Part shown: in pieces, positions 1 to 9,600 of the stretch | Numbering within the stretch: position 1 is the stretch's first letter | Layout of the letters: every line of letters starts with the position of its first letter | Source of the DNA: Anaerofustis butyriciformans | Lineage (GTDB): Bacteria > Bacillota > Clostridia > Eubacteriales > Anaerofustaceae | Assembly: GCF_036289385.1 (NCBI RefSeq) | Contig: NZ_JAYFFH010000003.1 | Location: forward strand, 151,837-215,836 | DNA length: 64,000 nt | Reading direction: 5' to 3' | The notes under the pieces: model-generated | Database searches by the model: none | Told to the model about the DNA's origin: nothing | What the model saw: the letters and a program-made list of their open reading frames with translations, nothing else | Position numbers and translations under genes: made by a program

Positions 1-17
1 GACATTTTGTGAATGTC
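1..17. terminator. possible terminator hairpin at the window edge
   Basis: A 6-bp stem (GACATT/AATGTC) with a 5-base loop lies at the first bases and is followed by an A/T-rich stretch. It may end a gene outside the window. The stem is short and there is no clear T tract, so this is weak. The rest of the stretch up to position 212 is very AT-rich and shows no gene. Confidence 0.25.
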
Positions 18-212
18 ATATAAAAACAAAATTTATATATAATTTTATAAAAAAGGTTGTTTTTTATAGATATAAAAATTTGTTGTGTTTAGTAGTTCTT
101 TAATAAGTATATTGTTTTATATAGCATTTTTATTAGTTTTTATAATCTTTTTTACGACATTCTAATCATTTTATGATTTTTGTAAAATGAAACAAAAAAG
201 TGTGGCTTTGGT

Positions 213-563
213 ATGGAAATAAATTATAAAAAATTGGGATTAAAGATAAAAGAAAAAAGAAAAAAATTAGGGTATACACAAGAAAGTTTATCAGAAAAAA
301 TCGATTTGTCTGTAAGTCATTTAAGCCACATAGAAAATGGAAGTGCGAAAGTTTCACTGCATGCAATAGTTAATATTGCCAGTATATTAAATTTAAGTTT
401 AGATGAGCTTTTTAGTATTGATCTTGGTAATAATTTTATAAGCGAAAATATTAAGGATATTAATGAGTTTTTAAAAAATTGTAGTAAAGAAGAGAAAAAA
501 CTTTTATTTGAGAATCTAAATTTTTTAAAAAAAGTAAATTTAAAAGAGAGTGAATATATTTAA
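213..563 (+). CDS. XRE-family (Cro/cI-type) transcriptional regulator
   Basis: A small DNA-binding protein of 116 residues. An HTH_XRE domain covers about residues 5-65, with the usual pattern LGLKIKEKRKKLGYTQESLS followed by SVSHLSHIENG as the recognition helix. The C-terminal 45 residues are charged and helical (KNCSKEEKKLLFENLNFLKK), probably a dimerisation tail; no catalytic domain is present. No strong Shine-Dalgarno site precedes the ATG at 213, and the next gene begins at or just after its stop codon, so the two are probably co-transcribed. The target is unknown. Regulators of this size occur both in housekeeping and in mobile regions. Confidence 0.85.
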   Translation: MEINYKKLGLKIKEKRKKLGYTQESLSEKIDLSVSHLSHIENGSAKVSLHAIVNIASILNLSLDELFSIDLGNNFISENIKDINEFLKNCSKEEKKLLFENLNFLKKVNLKESEYI

Positions 564-567
564 TAAA

Positions 568-825
568 ATGAGCGAAAGTATTTTAAATGAAATTCTATAT
601 TTTTATCTTGAAAATAATAAATGTGATGATAATCAAAAAATGCTAAATGAAATTATTGATTTGTTTGAAAAACTAAATAAGAACATTGATAAAACATACA
701 GTGAAAGTTTTGAAGAGATCTTTGAAAAGATGCTTAGATATAATCAAAAAGAAAATGAATATTGTTTTAAAATGGGATTTAATATTTGTATGAGAATAGT
801 TATAGAGATGTTTAGTTTTACATAA
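568..825 (+). CDS. small DUF6809-like protein of unknown function
   Basis: A protein of about 85 residues, helical and acidic. It has the general pattern I associate with DUF6809 proteins: an N-terminal ILNEILYFYLEN segment, a central amphipathic helix pair, and a C-terminal (F)KMGFNICMRIVIEM helix. The assignment rests on pattern only. I chose the ATG at 568; a GTG at 550 in the same frame would overlap the upstream regulator by 14 bases, and neither start has a good Shine-Dalgarno site. It probably forms a two-gene unit with the XRE regulator. DUF6809 genes are often found near mobile or phage-derived loci, but nothing else here proves transfer. Confidence 0.55.
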   Translation: MSESILNEILYFYLENNKCDDNQKMLNEIIDLFEKLNKNIDKTYSESFEEIFEKMLRYNQKENEYCFKMGFNICMRIVIEMFSFT

Positions 826-900
826 TACATATTTTGACAAATTTCGCACTTTAATAAATGTATCTTTTATCTTGTAAAAAAATATTAAGGGGATAAGATA

Positions 901-1416
901 ATGGATAAAAAGTGTGCCATAACGGGAATAAGGGATGTGAAAAATTTTGATGAAGAGAAAAAGACAATATTGTTTGAAAAGATAAAAAATATAATAGGAT
1001 TACTACACGTGAAATATGAAATAAATACATTTTATTGTGGAATGGCTCTTGGTGCGGATTTGTTATGTGCCGGAGCTATTTTAGATTATAATGACAGATT
1101 TAATACAAATATTAAAATTATTCCCGTTATTCCTTGTAAAAATCAAACTAAATTATGGAAACAAGAAGATATTAAAAACTATAATTACATATTAAATAAC
1201 TCTTTAGATGCAATAATTCTAAATGAAAAATATACAAGAACTTGTATGCTTGAAAGAAATAGATATATGGTAGATAACAGTGAGTTTTTATTTGCTGTTT
1301 ATGACGGAAGAGACAGCGGGGGGACAAGATATACTCTTGATTATGCAATAAAAAAAGAAAAGAAGATAATTTTTATAGACACAAAAACTTTTAAGCTGTT
1401 TAAAAATTTTTATTAG
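901..1416 (+). CDS. SLOG-family (DUF1273/YpsA-like) protein
   Basis: A 171-residue Rossmannoid protein. It begins with the strand MDKKCAITGIRD, typical of the SLOG/YpsA superfamily. It has the glycine-rich GMALGAD motif at about residues 47-53 and a second ligand-side element (VYDGRDSGGTRYTLDYAIKK) at about 137-156, which in SLOG proteins contacts a nucleotide-like ligand. SLOG domains bind or process nucleotide derivatives, and YpsA-type members affect cell division in some Firmicutes. The role here is not known. The gene stands alone after a gap of 75 bases containing a TTGACA, with a RBS-like AAGGGGATAAG before the start. The preceding small genes and this one look like an accessory set. 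Confidence 0.75.
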   Translation: MDKKCAITGIRDVKNFDEEKKTILFEKIKNIIGLLHVKYEINTFYCGMALGADLLCAGAILDYNDRFNTNIKIIPVIPCKNQTKLWKQEDIKNYNYILNNSLDAIILNEKYTRTCMLERNRYMVDNSEFLFAVYDGRDSGGTRYTLDYAIKKEKKIIFIDTKTFKLFKNFY

Positions 1417-1517
1417 GCTTAAGGTTTTATATGGAAAATATTTTACCAAAGTGATACTATATATAAAAATATAGAAATGAATAAATACAACTTAATTTGT
1501 TTTTTACGAGGTAAAAT

Positions 1518-2717
1518 ATGAAATACGATTTTGATAAAATAATTGACAGAAGAAATACTAACTGTGAAAAATATGATAGTTTAAAAAGGGCATACCCTCT
1601 TTCAGATGAAAATACCATACCTTTATGGGTTGCTGATATGGATTTCCCTTGCAGCGATGCAATAATCGAAAGCATAAAAGAAAGACTTTTAAATCCTGTT
1701 CTTGGATATACTTTCGTGTATGCTGATGATGAATATAAAAGTGCTGTTTGCGATTGGATGAGGGATAAACACGATTTTATAATTGATAAGAAAGATATAT
1801 ATTATTCCGGCGGGATTGTTCCTGCTATGTGTGTATTAATAACTTCTCTTACAAATGAAGGGGACAATATTATTGTAAACCAACCTGTTTATACTCCTTT
1901 TATGAATATAGTAAAGGATAATAACAGAAATCTTGTTAATTCTCCTCTTGTTAAAGATGAAAATGGAGATTATACTCTTGATTTTGAAGACTTTGAAAAA
2001 AAGATAAAAGACAATAACGTAAAAATGTTCCTGTTCTGTTCACCTCATAATCCAATAGGGAAAGTCTGGACAAAAGATGAGCTTTTAAAAATAGGTGAAA
2101 TATGTAAAAAATATAATGTTATAGTTTTTAGTGATGAGATACACTGCGATATTGTAAGAAAGGGAATAAAACATATTCCTATTGCATCTTTATTTGAAAA
2201 TGACGATATATTTATAACAGGAACTGCACCGAGTAAGACATTTAATATTCCGGGTATGAAGGTAAGTAATATAATTATCAAAAATGAAGAATATAAAAAC
2301 AAGTGGAAATTATATACACAAAAAAGATTACATACTGCAGACCCTAACGTTTTTGTTCCGGGGATTGTTAAGGCAGCATATAAAGAAAGTGATGATTGGT
2401 ATAATTATATGCTTGAATATGTGGAAGAAAATTTTAAATACATAAAAAGATTCGTTAATGAAAATTTAGAAAATGTAGGTTTTGAAATCCCTCAGGCGAC
2501 ATTCCTTGGATGGCTTGATATGAATAAGTACGATATAGATTATAAGGAATTATCGGATTTATTTGTTACAAAAGGCGGTTTTGCTATTCAGCACGGTAAA
2601 CAGTTTGGAGAAGAGGGAGTTGGCTATTTTAGAATAAACGTTGCAACAAGCAGGAAAAATATCGAAAAAGCAATGAATGGAATGAAAGAAGTATTAAAAG
2701 ATATACCTGTTAAATAA
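1518..2717 (+). CDS. patB: MalY/PatB-family aminotransferase, probable cystathionine beta-lyase
   Basis: A fold-type I PLP enzyme of 399 residues, the normal length for PatB/MalY. The N-terminal MKYDFDKIIDRRNTNCEKYD and LWVADMDFPC segments are characteristic of the family. The PLP lysine lies in APSKTFNIPGMKVS near residue 240, preceded by the PLP-ring aspartate region VFSDEIHCD. A C-terminal FRINVATSR supplies the carboxylate-binding arginine. Members cleave C-S bonds in cystathionine or cysteine, giving a thiol, pyruvate and ammonia, and some moonlight as regulators. The start is the ATG after TTTTACGAGGTAAAAT. It is a single gene, closed by a strong hairpin shared with the convergent rubrerythrin gene. 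Confidence 0.9.
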   Translation: MKYDFDKIIDRRNTNCEKYDSLKRAYPLSDENTIPLWVADMDFPCSDAIIESIKERLLNPVLGYTFVYADDEYKSAVCDWMRDKHDFIIDKKDIYYSGGIVPAMCVLITSLTNEGDNIIVNQPVYTPFMNIVKDNNRNLVNSPLVKDENGDYTLDFEDFEKKIKDNNVKMFLFCSPHNPIGKVWTKDELLKIGEICKKYNVIVFSDEIHCDIVRKGIKHIPIASLFENDDIFITGTAPSKTFNIPGMKVSNIIIKNEEYKNKWKLYTQKRLHTADPNVFVPGIVKAAYKESDDWYNYMLEYVEENFKYIKRFVNENLENVGFEIPQATFLGWLDMNKYDIDYKELSDLFVTKGGFAIQHGKQFGEEGVGYFRINVATSRKNIEKAMNGMKEVLKDIPVK

Positions 2718-2720
2718 AAA

Positions 2721-2742
2721 AAGAACATCATAAGATGTTCTT
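2721..2742. terminator. bidirectional intrinsic terminator
   Basis: Stem AAGAACATC/GATGTTCTT with an ATAA loop, flanked by A and T runs on both sides. It serves the patB gene on the plus strand and the rubrerythrin gene on the minus strand. Confidence 0.9.
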
Positions 2743-2749
2743 TTTATTT

Positions 2750-3289
2750 TTAGTAGTTTTTAGCTTTAATAAAGAAATGAGCTCTTGGATGGTCACATAC
2801 AGGACAAACTTCAGGAGCTTCTTTTGCAACTACTAAGTGTCCGCAGTTTCCGCATTCCCAAACAACTTCTTCTTCTCTTTTAAATACTCTTCCTTTTTGG
2901 ATGTTTTCGCATAAAGCTCTGTATCTTTCTTCATGAGCTTTTTCGATTTTTGCAACACCTTCAAAAGTTTCAGCTATATCATCAAAGCCTTCTTCTCTTG
3001 CTTCTTTTGCGAATGTAGCATACATGTCTGTCCATTCATAATTTTCGCCTGCTGCTGCGTCAAGAAGATTTTCTTCTGTTGTTCCGATTCCATGAATTAA
3101 TTTAAACCAAAGTTTAGCGTGTTCTTTTTCATTGTTTGCTGTATCTTCGAACAATGCAGCAATTTGATTGTAACCGTCTTTTTTTGCTTTGCTTGCGTAG
3201 TAAGTGTATTTGTTTCTTGCTTCGCTTTCTCCTGCAAATGCAGTTTTTAAGTTTTCAAGTGTTTTTGTTCCGTCTAATTTATTAGCCAT
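2750..3289 (-). CDS. rbr: rubrerythrin
   Basis: A 179-residue non-haem iron peroxidase that reduces hydrogen peroxide in anaerobes. Residues 1-140 form the diiron four-helix bundle; the ligand helices ESEARNKYTYYA, ANNEKEHAKLW and KIEKAHEERY are visible. The C-terminal 35 residues are the rubredoxin-like Fe(Cys)4 domain (WECGNCGHLVV and CPVCDHP). The length is close to that of typical rubrerythrins. A strong RBS (AGGAGGG) precedes the ATG, and a TATAAT-like -10 lies at about 3327-3332 on the minus strand. It is transcribed alone. The gene indicates a strict anaerobe with an oxidative stress defence; I could not find a clear PerR box. Confidence 0.96.
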   Translation of the reverse strand: MANKLDGTKTLENLKTAFAGESEARNKYTYYASKAKKDGYNQIAALFEDTANNEKEHAKLWFKLIHGIGTTEENLLDAAAGENYEWTDMYATFAKEAREEGFDDIAETFEGVAKIEKAHEERYRALCENIQKGRVFKREEEVVWECGNCGHLVVAKEAPEVCPVCDHPRAHFFIKAKNY

Positions 3290-3655
3290 ATAATTTACCC
3301 TCCTATATGCTTTTCTTGTTAAGGTTATTATATCACAAAAAAAATTTTAATGTTTAATTAAATTTAAAGTTTATTAATTCTTAATAATTTAGATTATTTT
3401 GAACTTATAAATTTTCACAAAATATTCAAAATTTTACCATATTTATATGTATATTTAGAAAGAAGTATGATATAATTTAGAAAAATTTCATATATTATGG
3501 GTATCTTAACCGATAAAAATAAATTTAATTTGTTTTTATATTTTTAATAAAATAATAAGTAACTTTGGTTATTGATATTTAATAATTAATGTGATAATAA
3601 AATTTTTTATTATATATATTTTTTTATTTATTAAAATGCGTAGGGGGGTAATTTT
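3290..3655. other. AT-rich divergent intergenic region
   Basis: This gap of 366 bases separates rbr (minus) from the giant surface protein (plus). It contains a TATAAT at 3471-3476 that could serve the plus-strand gene, which would leave a leader of about 175 bases, and the likely rbr -10 at 3327-3332. I see no ORF and no convincing riboswitch. The strong RBS (TAGGGGGGT, 3642-3650) is just before the surface-protein ATG. Confidence 0.5.
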
Positions 3656-6600
3656 ATGCGCGTAAAAACGAAAAAAATATTATTATCATTTTTTTGTTTT
3701 TTATTAACTTTTTGCATAATTGCCGGTCTTGTTAAAGTACAGGCTAATGATGCAGTAAGTAACCCTGATTCTGTTATTGATATTGTTGTAAATATCCCAG
3801 CAGATTATCCGGGTACTTTTTTAGATTTTAAGGAGGAATTGACTGAGAAATTAATCGCTCAAGGGTTGGATGAAAATAAATTCCGTATTGTTTCATCTGC
3901 AATCAAAATTGATACAACCGATACATCTGGTTGGTATGTATATGATCATTATCTTGATCAATCTACATATAACAGTCTTGGCTTAGACTCAACAAAGCAA
4001 CCTTATAGAGCAGCAGATAATTCTTATGCAAGTGGTACAAAACCAACAACCATAGAAAAGGAATTTGAAAAAACAACTCCAACAAGTTGTAAATATTTTA
4101 AAAGACATATTTCTTCTACTTTAGATGAAGCGGGAAAAGCAAAGATGACATTTGCCGGTTATGGAACACAGGCTCTTGCTGATTTTATGATATACCCTGC
4201 CCCAAGCAACTCAAGAAGAACATTTAGTTTTGATATTGATGCAAAAGGTGTTGGTAATCATACATTAACAGGTGCAGGTTTCTTTGTTAATGCCGGTATA
4301 AATGGTACAAGTTCTTCTGCTACAGTAAATGGATATTTATTATTTTATGAATTTACTACTCAAGTAAGCGGAAATATTTATTTAATTCCTATGAATAATG
4401 TTAATGCAATGAATTTCCAAACTTCAAATGTTACAGGTTTGTATAGTAAAGCCATTGCAAAAGATACATTTAATTTAGGTGCAAGTAAAAAAGCAAGAAT
4501 TGATGTTGATTTACAGTCAAGATCTTTAACTGTTCAACAAAGAAACTATACTTCTTCAGGTACATTTGAAGAAACAAAAACATTGTTTGGCGGTAAAGCC
4601 GTAGCAATGGAAGCAACAGGATATAATGGATTTGGTCCTATGGCTGCTTATAAGTCTCATGGCTGTTCAGAGCTTTCATCTTTTGTATTCTCTGACCTTG
4701 AAATGAACTATGAAGCAAATGCTTTCGATGCACTTAAAAATGTACAATATGCGGAAGATGCAGACTATAAATATTTCATTAACTTAGCCGGAACAAATGC
4801 TGATCCGGGCGTTCCAGAAGATAAAGAAAATTATTTGGAAGGTATAAAACGTCTTAATGAAAATGAAATATTCTATATTAGTAATGTTGATGATGGAAAA
4901 ATATTAAAAGACCCAACAGCTGATAGTTCTGGTATAGGACCTGATAATGGTTTGTATGCAACAGACCAAGACTATGTTTCTCAGATTGCAGAATATATTG
5001 CAAATAACTATAAAGATAAAGTTAAGTTTACACCTGTTGAAATTCAACAGATAAAAGAAAATCCTATTGCAGACTTTTCTATATATGAAAAATTAGGAAC
5101 GGAAGAAGAACGTCAGATTTTGACAGTTCACTTGCAACATTTAAAAACATCAAACGATAAAATAGTTGCACAGATAAAAGATAAATCAATGCCTGCAGAT
5201 TCCGGGGCTGAGATTACACAGTGGTCTCTTAAAGTGTATGACCCAGATAATAGTATAGTCGCAAATTCAGGCGGATTTGTAGACTCACCTGAATTATTAC
5301 CAAATTATACTTTTACCAAAGATTCAAAACAAGGTAAATATACATTTGAACTTGTAGTAAAAGATGAAGAAGGAAATGAATCAAGTACATTCCAAACATA
5401 TTTAACAGCTTATAAAGATGATAAAGCTGCTGCAATTGAAGCTACTTCTGAAGGTTATAAATCTTCTGCTCATATTGCTCTTGTAGATAAAGGTTATGGT
5501 ATCGATAGAGATGGTGTAACACTTATTGAAGATGAAGGAAGTGGCGTATTAAAATATCAAGTTAATGATGGAGAAGTTATTACTTTAGATGCACCTGTTC
5601 ATGCATATAATTTCTCACAAAAATTAACAGCAGATCCTTTGAAAGTAACTTCATGGGATGAATGTGGAAACCAAAGTACAAATACATTTAATACTGTATC
5701 TGTTTCTTTTGAAGATGATTTATATGATACATATTATGTTTTAGAAAATGGAAAACTTGGTGAATTACCAGAAGCACCAAAAAATGAAGATCCAAATCAA
5801 ATTTTCCAAGGCTGGGCTGATGCAGATGGAAACTTAGTATCTTCAGAAACTGTTGTTTCAGATGATATTGTTTTACATCCTGTTTATACAACAGAAAAAG
5901 TTCAACTTACATTTAGTCCAAACGGCGGAAGCTTTGGTGATTCTCAAGAATCAAAAGTTATAGAAGTTCCAAAAGGAAGTAATGTAATAGATCATTTACT
6001 TTCAGGTGATGAACTTCCTACAAAAGAAGGATATCATTTCACATATTGGACATATGGTGGAGCACAAATTACAACTCAAAAAGCAAACAGTGATATGACA
6101 CTTGTTGCTAACTGGGCTAAAGATTCATTTACATTAAAATTTGATGCAAATGGCGGAAATTTAGGTAAATTAAAAGAAAAATCTGTAGAATACGGTGCAA
6201 ATATTGTAAATGCCGTTACTAACGATGAAACTGGTTCCCCTTACCAAGGAACATATCTTCCAACAAGAGAAGGTTATACTTTCCAAGGCTGGGCAAAAGA
6301 TAAAAATGGAACTGCAATCGGAGGAAGTGAAACAATGCCAGCAGGTACATATACTGTATATGCAAAATGGCAAAAAGATACTTCAAGATATATTGTTCAC
6401 TTTGATAGTAATGGTGGAAGTACTGTAAATGACAAATCATATCCAACAGCAACTACAAACTACGGAACATTAAATACACCAAACCGTTCAGGTTATACAT
6501 TTGAAGGTTGGTATGATGAAGGTGGAACTTTAAGAGAATCAGGCGATGCTGTATATAAACAAGCAGATCACACATTAACAGCTAAATGGTCTGCAAATAC

Positions 6601-9600
6601 AAATACACAATATAAATTAGAATATTGGTTTAGTACAGAAAACGGTTATGTAAGAAATGATGACTTAACTGTTGTTAGATATGGTACAACTGATGAACAA
6701 GTTTCAATTAAAGACGGTGATATTAAAGACTTTAGCGGATATTGGTATGATGAAGGTTCTGAATTAAATAAATTATCAGGAACAATAAGCGGTGATGGTA
6801 AATTAACATTAAAGATTTACTATAATAGATACTTATCAGTATCAACAAGTAAAGACGGTAGTGGTACAATTACTCCTTCAAAAACAATGAAAGAAGGTTC
6901 TGATTATACTGTTAGCTGGACACCTGCAAAAGGATATGTTGTAGGAAGAGTATTTGTTGATGATGTAATAAGAGATGACTTATTAGTTGATAATAAGATT
7001 GAATTCAAAGATATTAATAAAAATCATAAAGTATATGTTGAATTTGTTAAAGAAGGTGGTTCATCTGGCTCAGGTTCTACTGATATAGGTGAAACAGGCT
7101 ACTATCAAGTTAAAACTAAGATTGATGGTCCAATTGATGCCGGAACAATAACACCAACTAAGACAGTAGCTAAAAATAGTGATTATGCTGTTGATTGGAC
7201 AATAAATGAAGGATATTACATTACAAGTATTAAAGTTGATGGAAAAGAATATCCACTTGATACAAAGAATGTTGACTTTAAAGGTATTAAAGCAGATCAT
7301 GAAGTTATTGTAACAGTTGAAAGTCTACCTGGCTTAGGTGGCGGTTCAACAACAGGATATTACACAGTAACTGTAAATAAATATGGTGGTGATGAAACTA
7401 CTAAAGTAAGTGGTAACCAAGTTGTAAACTCTGGAGATAATGCTACAGTAACTTGGGAATCTACAGGCGAATATAAAATCGCACATGTATTTGTTGACGG
7501 AAAAGAAATTAGTCAAAGTGCAATAAACAGCGGTAAATATGATTTTAGTAATATTACACAAAATCATGTTGTAGATGTTTATTTCCAAAAAGACGGTAGT
7601 GGTGATGGAGATTGGCAAAAAGATCCAGTTACAATTACTACTCAACTTATAGGTGGTCCTGGTACTATTTCATCAGGCGGAATAGTTTCAAAAGGTAGTG
7701 ACTTTACTGTAACATGGGATCCTATTTTACAAGTAGGCAATAGTCCAAGTGATTCTGACTATGCTGTGTATGAAATAGACAAAGTTCTTGTAAATGACAA
7801 AGTATATGATACAAAAGGTCAAAACAAAATTGAATTTAATTCAATTAAAAGTAATCAAGATGTAAAAGTTTATATGAAACCTGTTATTTATGCAGTTGAC
7901 ACTCTAAAATACGGAGATGGGACTGTAGATGTATCTAAAGTTTTATATAAAGGACAAAGTTACTTAAATATCGAAGGTACTCCAAATAGTGGAAGTGTTG
8001 TTTCAAAATTAGTTGTAGACGGTGTAGATTATCCTATTACAGGAATTACTACCCTTGCAGCAAATGAAGTTGAAGTAACAAAACAAGACAAAACTGGTAT
8101 TAGTGTAAATGTTAATGACATTTCAAAAAATCATGAAATAGAAGTTTACTTTACTGCTGATGGAGGAAGTCTTCCTGGTGATGAAGATTTAATTTCTGTT
8201 ACAGGAGAAATAATCGGTGCAACAGGTGAAATAGATGGAACAGGTATCTTTGAAAAAGGTGACGATGATACTGTTTCTTGGAATATTGACGGTGATTATA
8301 AAGTTGTAGACGTTAAAGTAAACGGAGAAAGTGTTTCATTTAGCGGAAATAGTATCGATTTAAAAGACCTTCAAGGTGATAAAGACGTAGATATCTATGT
8401 TGAAAAAAATAGTTTACCTGGAAATGATGATGTTCAAGACGGAAAAGGTGATAATCCTTTATATGACATAAATACTAGCATCGTAGGTGGTCCTGGTACT
8501 ATTACAAACAGTGGAAAAGTAGAAGAAGGTAGCTCTTCTAAAGTTGAATGGGAAGTGACTGATCCTGATAATTACGAAATTAGAGATGTAATTGTAGACG
8601 GTGTAAGTCGTCCTGATCTAATCAGTCCTGACGGAAAAGGCGAAATTACTTTTGATGATATTAATAAAGATCATAAAGTAGAAGTAATTGTAGGTAAAAA
8701 ACCTGAATTAAACGTTGATGTTGATGGAGATGGTATTCCTGATGTAAATATTGATACAGACAAAGACGGAAAACCAGATATTAATATTGACTTAAACGGA
8801 GACGGAAAACCTGAAATAAATATTGATACAGATAATAAAGGAACATGGAAACCAAGCGGAAATGGTGGAAATAGTGACGGCATCTGGAAACCTGATACAA
8901 AACTAGATACAGATGGAGACGGAAAAGTTGATACAGATCATTTATATAGACCTGGTAAAGATACTGATGGTGATGGTGTAGATGATTACTGGAAACCAAG
9001 TATAGATGTTTATCCTGATGGAATTGGAAACCCTGGATATGATACAGGTCATCCAAATCTAGATTATGATAAAGATGGAGATGGAAATCCAGATATCAAT
9101 ATTGATACAAATGGAGACGGAAAACCTAATGTTGATATAGACACAGATGGTGATTTAAACCCAGATATTAATATCGATACAGACGGAGACAAGAAACCAG
9201 ATATCAATATCGATACAGATGGAAATAAGAAACCAGATGTAAATATTGATACAGATGGTGATAAGAAACCAGATATCAATATAGATACAGATGGAGATAA
9301 GAAACCAGATATTAATATTGATACAGATGGAGATAAGAAACCAGATGTAAATATTGATACAGATGGAGATAAGAAACCAGATATCAATATCGATACAGAT
9401 GGAGATGGAAAACCAGATATCAATATTGATACAGATGGAGATGGAAATCCAGATGTTAATATCGACTTAGATGGAGATGGTATTCCTGACGCAAATATTG
9501 ATACAGATGGAGACGGTATAGCTGATTATAAATTATTAGGCGATACTCCAGCTACATCAGATTCATCAAATGTATTATTATGGATTGTAATGTTTGTAAT

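Noticed and set aside
3290..3655. Riboswitch in the leader of the giant surface protein
   Set aside because: I found no c-di-GMP, SAM or other conserved core; the region is only AT-rich.
9064..9526. Regular 36-bp repeats that could be read as a CRISPR array, and a long open frame on the minus strand
   Set aside because: The units are contiguous without spacers and code for calcium-type repeats on the plus strand. The minus-strand frame is only the shadow of this periodic sequence.
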